From NCBI GenBank assembly GCA_000149265.1, contig CH002742.1:331029-395028 (forward strand): DNA of 64,000 bases. The letters run 5' to 3'. Shown here piece by piece: positions 63,215-64,000 of this stretch; within the stretch, counting starts at the first letter, position 1, and every line of letters begins with the position of its first letter. The notes beneath the pieces are model-generated. The model was not told where the DNA came from. It was given only the letters and a program-made list of their open reading frames with translations, and made no database searches. This DNA is from Ciona savignyi. Its lineage: Eukaryota; Chordata; Ascidiacea; Phlebobranchia; Cionidae. A program made the position numbers and the translations under genes.

Positions 63215-64000
63215 ATGAAGTTATTTTTAATCCTCAACATCGTCGTACTGGCAGCGAATGCAATGGAACGCGAACAAGTCATAGCTGGGGAAACCCCAGA
63301 ACAACAATGCAGTAAGTACAGTCAATATTTTAGTTTGATAAATCTGGATTTTTTTCTAGAAAAATTGTTTAACTATATATACATTACTCTAAGGACTTAC
63401 TTTGCACGCAGGTACAACATGTAAAGATCAGTGGTTAGGTTGTGGCCACAATATTATGGTAGCCGCTTGCGAGTACACCAACTATGTGGGAGCTATTGTT
63501 AGAAGTAAATGTGCATTGTCTTGTGGCGCGTGCCGTGTCTGTCCAGTAGATGAATCAGCTCGATCTTGTGGTAAGTTAATAAGCTCTAATGACTAAGGTC
63601 AACAACGTATGCGAAATGAATGTTAAACATTGTAAAGTTCGTTCATAAATTAAATTTTCTCCTCAGCTGAAGAAGAAACTTGTAAAGATACGAACGTTTA
63701 CTGCGCACAGTACCTCGCACCCGTGTACTGTAAAAATCACGCTTTGTCATTTCTCGTAAAAAAAGTTTGCAAGAAATCGTGTGGGCTGTGTCCGGTTCGT
63801 ACCTGTGGAAGATCATCCGTACAACAACCATGCTCTGCGGGTAAGAATATCGCGGAAACTTACTTGTGGTTAACTATATACGCTATGTTTCACTGAATGA
63901 ATCTACTTTCTAGATTGTGAAGATTTGGACATTGAATGTGCGTACTGGTCCCAGGAAATGAACTACTGCAGTGCGTCTTCAATCTACAAGGACTGGATGG
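63215..64000 (+). CDS. Secreted ShKT-domain protein, 5' part
   Basis: Exons: 63215-63311, 63412-63570, 63667-63840, 63914-64000, running off the window; every intron is phase 1. The protein starts with a signal peptide (MKLFLILNIVVLAANA). Each later exon encodes one ShKT-type six-Cys unit: TCKDQWLGCG...CALSCGAC, then TCKDTNVYCAQ...CKKSCGLC, and CEDLDIECAYW in the last, incomplete exon. The one-domain-per-exon, phase 1 layout is typical of modules that multiply by exon duplication. ShKT folds occur in potassium-channel-blocking peptides of sea anemones but also in many secreted enzymes and matrix proteins, so no toxin role should be assumed. The C-terminal architecture is outside the window. 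Confidence 0.88.

Overview
The window looks like tunicate nuclear DNA, most likely from a Ciona-type ascidian. It is A+T-rich, and its genes are compact with many short GT-AG introns. The gene families are chordate ones: raftlin, a creatine-transporter-like SLC6, ADP-ribosylarginine hydrolase, kringle, ShKT, BTB-zinc finger and LDLR-A. There is no bacterial-style operon, CRISPR array or rRNA. Two runs of 100 N (22101-22200 and 48021-48120) are scaffold gaps of unknown true size. The species is inferred; no search was run.

I assembled exons by hand from splice signals and reading-frame phase. Eight gene models close in frame from start to stop. From left to right: an LDLR-A-like Cys-rich fragment (-) and a GT31 glycosyltransferase (-) in the first kilobase; a 14-exon BTB/nine-finger zinc finger gene (-, 7279-12959); a 15-exon secreted kringle protein (+, 15353-19266) that needs a one-base correction; a 5-exon single-pass membrane protein (-, 19571-21282); a BDH1-like short-chain dehydrogenase (+, 23879-26017); an ARH1-type ADP-ribosylarginine hydrolase (-, 27344-30247); a creatine-transporter-like SLC6 gene (-, 30733-35901); an ACP6-like histidine phosphatase (+, 41569-43746); a seven-finger zinc finger gene (-, 45744-46745); a raftlin homologue with a very long repetitive tail (-, 50510-57051); and the 5' end of a secreted ShKT-domain gene (+, 63215 to the window edge).

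The space between and inside genes is rich in mobile-element debris. One family of about 290 bp recurs roughly ten times and carries a tRNA-like A/B-box head, as expected of a SINE. There is a 455-bp hAT-type MITE with a perfect 8-bp target duplication, a MITE with long terminal inverted repeats inside the hydrolase gene, a truncated hAT end, and several local minisatellites.

The genes are not an obvious pathway; they are neighbours on a chromosome. The most unusual items are the kringle protein built around three copies of an extracellular module I cannot name, the raftlin tail encoded by a 24-bp minisatellite in which about fifteen units contain the CRE palindrome, a decayed copy of a zinc-finger exon inside an intron of its own gene, and several enzymes with substitutions at normally invariant motif positions (GT31 DxD, ARH1 metal-site Asp, SDR glycine motif).
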